From NCBI RefSeq assembly GCF_012515855.1, contig NZ_JAAYXO010000165.1, forward strand, positions 1-37,063: a DNA stretch of 37,063 nucleotides, given 5' to 3'. A model generated the notes under the pieces. That model saw only the letters and a program-made list of their open reading frames with translations. It ran no database searches and was not told where the DNA came from. Below, in pieces: positions 34,832 through 37,063 of this stretch (position 1 is its first letter; each line of letters opens with the position of its first letter). This DNA comes from Gordonia sp. (in: high G+C Gram-positive bacteria) (GTDB taxonomy: Bacteria; Actinomycetota; Actinomycetes; Mycobacteriales; Mycobacteriaceae). A program made the position numbers and the translations under genes.

Positions 34832-35947
34832 TCAGCCGACGGTGACCATGTCCCAATCGCCGACGGAGGCGGACAGTCGCTGCAGGTGGCTGTCCGCGTC
34901 GCCCAGGGTGTGGCCGATGGCGGTCAGTCGGCTCACGAAGTGGGCGACCGGGTACTCGGCGGTCATGCCGATGCCGCCGTGCATCTGGATCGACTCCTGG
35001 CCGATGTGCCGAGCCGAACGCAGCGCCTGGAGCTTGGCGCGCGAGGCGATGATCGGATCCACGCGGCCCTCGGCGAGGGCCGCGGTGGCGTAGACGCTAA
35101 GACTGCTCGCCAGCTCCAACGAGACGTACATGTCGGCCGCCCGGTGGGTCAGCGCCTGGAAGGTCGCCAGCGGTACGCCGAACTGCTTGCGCGTCTTGAG
35201 GTACTCGACGGTCATGTCGAGGCTCGCCTTCATCGCGCCGACCGCCTCGGCGACCAGCGCCGCCTGCGTCAGAACGTCCACGTCGGCGATGACGGCCGAG
35301 GCGTCACCCGAGCCGAGTCGCGTGGCCGGGGCGTCGACGAAGACGATCTGGGCGCCGCGCCGGCGGTCGTGAGTGCGATAGGCGGTGCGGTCGACGCCCG
35401 CAGCGGTCGCGTCGACCAGGTACAGGCCGACCTCGCCCGCGGCGTCGCGCGCCGAGACCACCAGGGTGTCGGCGACGTCGCCCGCCGCCACCAGCGACTT
35501 GGTGCCGGACAGCGTGCCGTCGGCGAACTGCGTCGCCACGGCATAGGTGGGCCAGCGGTCGCCGTTCTCGTGGTGAGCGAAGGCCAGCAGGCGCTCGCCC
35601 GACGAGAGGCCGCCGATGAGGTCGGCGCGGACGTCGCTGTCGGCGGTCTTGCTCACCAGCAGTCCGGGGACGACGACAGCGTCCAGGAAGGGCTCGGGCG
35701 CGATGGCCGCACCGAACTCGCCCATCACGGGGGCGAGTTCTTCCGGTCCGGCGCCGGTGCCGCCGTCGGCTTCGTCGAAGACCAGGCCGAGGATGCCGAT
35801 CTCGGCGAGCGAGTTCCACACCTCGCGGCTCCAGCCGAGCTCGGTGTCGGTGACCGCGCGCAGCGTCTCGACGTCGTACTTCTTGGTCAGGACCTCGCGC
35901 ACGGTGTCGCGCAGCATGACCTGTTCTTCGGAGAGTTCGAATTCCAT
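34832..35947 (-). CDS. Acyl-CoA dehydrogenase family protein, probable non-catalytic partner
   Basis: A 371-aa flavoprotein-family protein. Seen: MEFELSEEQVMLRDTVREVL (N-terminal helices), LAEIGILGLVFDEADGG, a middle beta domain in which the usual flavin/substrate motif is weak (THDRRRGAQIVFVDAPATRL), then LKTRKQFGVPLATFQALTHR and ESIQMHGGIGMTAEYPVAHF. At the C-terminus the place of the catalytic Y-E-G-T is taken by AIGHTLGDADS. Its sister gene lies 49 nt upstream. Pairs like this form heteromeric FadE enzymes in mycobacteria (for example in cholesterol side-chain breakdown), so it is likely the second subunit; the substrate is unknown. Confidence 0.9.
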   Translation of the reverse strand: MEFELSEEQVMLRDTVREVLTKKYDVETLRAVTDTELGWSREVWNSLAEIGILGLVFDEADGGTGAGPEELAPVMGEFGAAIAPEPFLDAVVVPGLLVSKTADSDVRADLIGGLSSGERLLAFAHHENGDRWPTYAVATQFADGTLSGTKSLVAAGDVADTLVVSARDAAGEVGLYLVDATAAGVDRTAYRTHDRRRGAQIVFVDAPATRLGSGDASAVIADVDVLTQAALVAEAVGAMKASLDMTVEYLKTRKQFGVPLATFQALTHRAADMYVSLELASSLSVYATAALAEGRVDPIIASRAKLQALRSARHIGQESIQMHGGIGMTAEYPVAHFVSRLTAIGHTLGDADSHLQRLSASVGDWDMVTVG

Positions 35948-35996
35948 TGGTGTTCCTAGTGGATCTGGGGAAGGGCGGTGGGGGTCGGGCGAGCGG

Positions 35997-37063
35997 TCAC
36001 AGACCGAGGACTTCCTTGTCGATGATCTGGCGCTGGACCTCCGACGAGCCGCCGTAGATCGTCACCTTGCGGTAGTTCAGGTAGGCGGGGACCGCGAGCT
36101 GTGCCCACTCCGGGCTCAGGATGTCGGCGATGTCGCCCTCCGCGGCGGAGTCGATCGCGGACACCGGCAGCGAGTCCGGGCCTGCGATGTCGGCGATCAG
36201 CTCGGTCGCGTCCTGCTGCAACTGCGAACCGCGCAGCTTCAGCAGCGACGACGCCGGGTTCGGCTTGCCGTCGGCGGAGCCTGCGACCACTCGCAGCTGG
36301 GTGACCTCGAGTGCCAGCAGCTCGTTCTCCAGGGCGGCGAGCCGGCCGGCGATCGCGGGGTCGTCGAGGAGGGAGCCGTTCGGGGTGCGCGTGGCTGCGG
36401 CGAGCTCCTTGGCCTTGGCGACCTTGGTCTTGGTCCAGCCGACGCGTGCGATGCCCGAGCGCTCGTTGCCGAGGAGGAACTTCGCGATGGTCCAGCCGAT
36501 GTTCTCCTCGCCGACGAGGTACTCCGCGGGAACGCGGACGTCGGAGAAGAAGACCTCGTTGACCTCGTAGCTGCCGTCGATCAGCTGGATCGGGCGCAGC
36601 TCGACGCCGGGGGTGTCCATCGGGAACAGGAAGAAGCTGATGCCCGCCTGCTTCTTCACGTCCGGGTCAGTCCGGGCGAGGCAGAAGATCCAGTCGGCGT
36701 ACTGGCCGAGCGTGGTCCAGGTCTTCTGCCCGTTGATGACGTAGTGGTCGCCGTCGCGGACGGCGCGGGTCTTGAGTGAGGCGAGGTCCGAGCCGGCCTC
36801 CGGCTCCGAGAAGCCCTGGCACCACCAGATGTCGAGGTTGGCCGTGGCCGGCAGGAACTTCTCTTTCAGCTCCGGTGAGCCGAACTGCGCGATCACCGGA
36901 CCCACCATGCCAGCGTTGAAGGGGAGCAGGTCGGGGACGAAGTTGAGCGACATCTCCTCGCGCCAGATGTGGTGCTGGATCGGCGTCCAGTCCTGGCCGC
37001 CCCACTCGGTCGGCCAGTGGGGGACCGCGTAGCCGCCCTTGTTGAGGATGCGGGTCGTGGTCA
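35997..37063 (-). CDS. Acyl-CoA dehydrogenase, probable catalytic subunit (N-terminus outside window)
   Basis: About 354 residues are visible; the frame is open to the right edge, beginning TTTRILNKGGYAVPHWPTEW, so the start lies beyond it. Seen: the flavin/substrate stretch WWCQGFSEPEAGSDLASLKT, VINGQKTWTT, FSDVRVPAEYLVGEENIGW, LLGNERSGIARVG and the C-terminal TIYGGSSEVQRQIIDKEVLGL, given as TIYGGSSEV and QRQIIDKEVLGL. The usual C-terminal catalytic Glu (Y-E-G-T) is Y-G-G-S; the Glu in GNERSGIA sits where isovaleryl- and long-chain acyl-CoA dehydrogenases have their catalytic base, so activity is plausible. The sister gene follows after 49 nt. Confidence 0.93.
   Translation of the reverse strand, partial: TTTRILNKGGYAVPHWPTEWGGQDWTPIQHHIWREEMSLNFVPDLLPFNAGMVGPVIAQFGSPELKEKFLPATANLDIWWCQGFSEPEAGSDLASLKTRAVRDGDHYVINGQKTWTTLGQYADWIFCLARTDPDVKKQAGISFFLFPMDTPGVELRPIQLIDGSYEVNEVFFSDVRVPAEYLVGEENIGWTIAKFLLGNERSGIARVGWTKTKVAKAKELAAATRTPNGSLLDDPAIAGRLAALENELLALEVTQLRVVAGSADGKPNPASSLLKLRGSQLQQDATELIADIAGPDSLPVSAIDSAAEGDIADILSPEWAQLAVPAYLNYRKVTIYGGSSEVQRQIIDKEVLGL

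Overview
The window is a gene-dense, high-GC actinobacterial chromosome segment. F420-dependent glucose-6-phosphate dehydrogenase, lipobox proteins, a DUF3263 protein, a LytR_C protein and a FadD/FadE complement together point to Mycobacteriales, most likely a Gordonia/Tsukamurella/Rhodococcus-like genus; the genus is a guess. From memory, the order thiD-thiC ... xthA-GNAT-def / DUF3263-LytR_C-sodC-YbdK ... AAA ATPase-pssA-psd resembles M. tuberculosis Rv0422c-Rv0437c, so most of the window is a conserved core block with accessory insertions.

Layout: (1) 1-2380, a Pls/PosA-type NRPS fragment (minus, running off the left edge) divergent from fgd. (2) 2866-10567, an accessory-looking region: a degenerate ABC-type ATPase with a YhgE/Pip membrane protein, glutamate decarboxylase, an unknown six-TM protein, two related AraC regulators, and between them a membrane protein with a Thr/Val-rich tail. 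(3) 10651-13328, thiC-thiD behind a TPP riboswitch. (4) 13461-17556, a small acetyltransferase, then a minus-strand run def, degraded GNAT protein, membrane-tethered barnase-type RNase, barstar-type inhibitor, xthA and an uncharacterised gene. (5) 17730-20560, plus strand: DUF3263, LytR_C, sodC, YbdK-type ligase. (6) 20571-27156, a complete Mrp cation/proton antiporter operon, mrpA(B)-C-D-E-F-G, in which every junction is a 4-nt overlap. (7) 27239-28329, a lipoprotein and a His/Met-rich single-pass protein. (8) 28395-29990, a fadD behind a perfect 10+10 bp palindrome. (9) 30128-34100, psd-pssA-AAA ATPase operon (phosphatidylethanolamine synthesis plus a CDC48-like ATPase). (10) 34256-37063, an SRPBCC protein and two acyl-CoA dehydrogenases, the upstream one cut by the right edge.

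The genes work in several modules: TPP-controlled thiamine pyrimidine synthesis; PS synthesis and decarboxylation to PE; monovalent cation/pH homeostasis (Mrp); periplasmic copper superoxide dismutase; acyl-CoA activation and dehydrogenation; and glutamate decarboxylation. The items most worth a second look are the pseudo-ATPase/Pip pair, the gad/six-TM/AraC cluster with no GadC, the RNase-barstar pair inside a housekeeping block, the acetyltransferase protein that has lost its catalytic core, and several clean inverted repeats in promoter regions, including an AAGTAATT element that recurs in three intergenic regions. No tRNA, rRNA, CRISPR array, insertion sequence or phage gene was seen.
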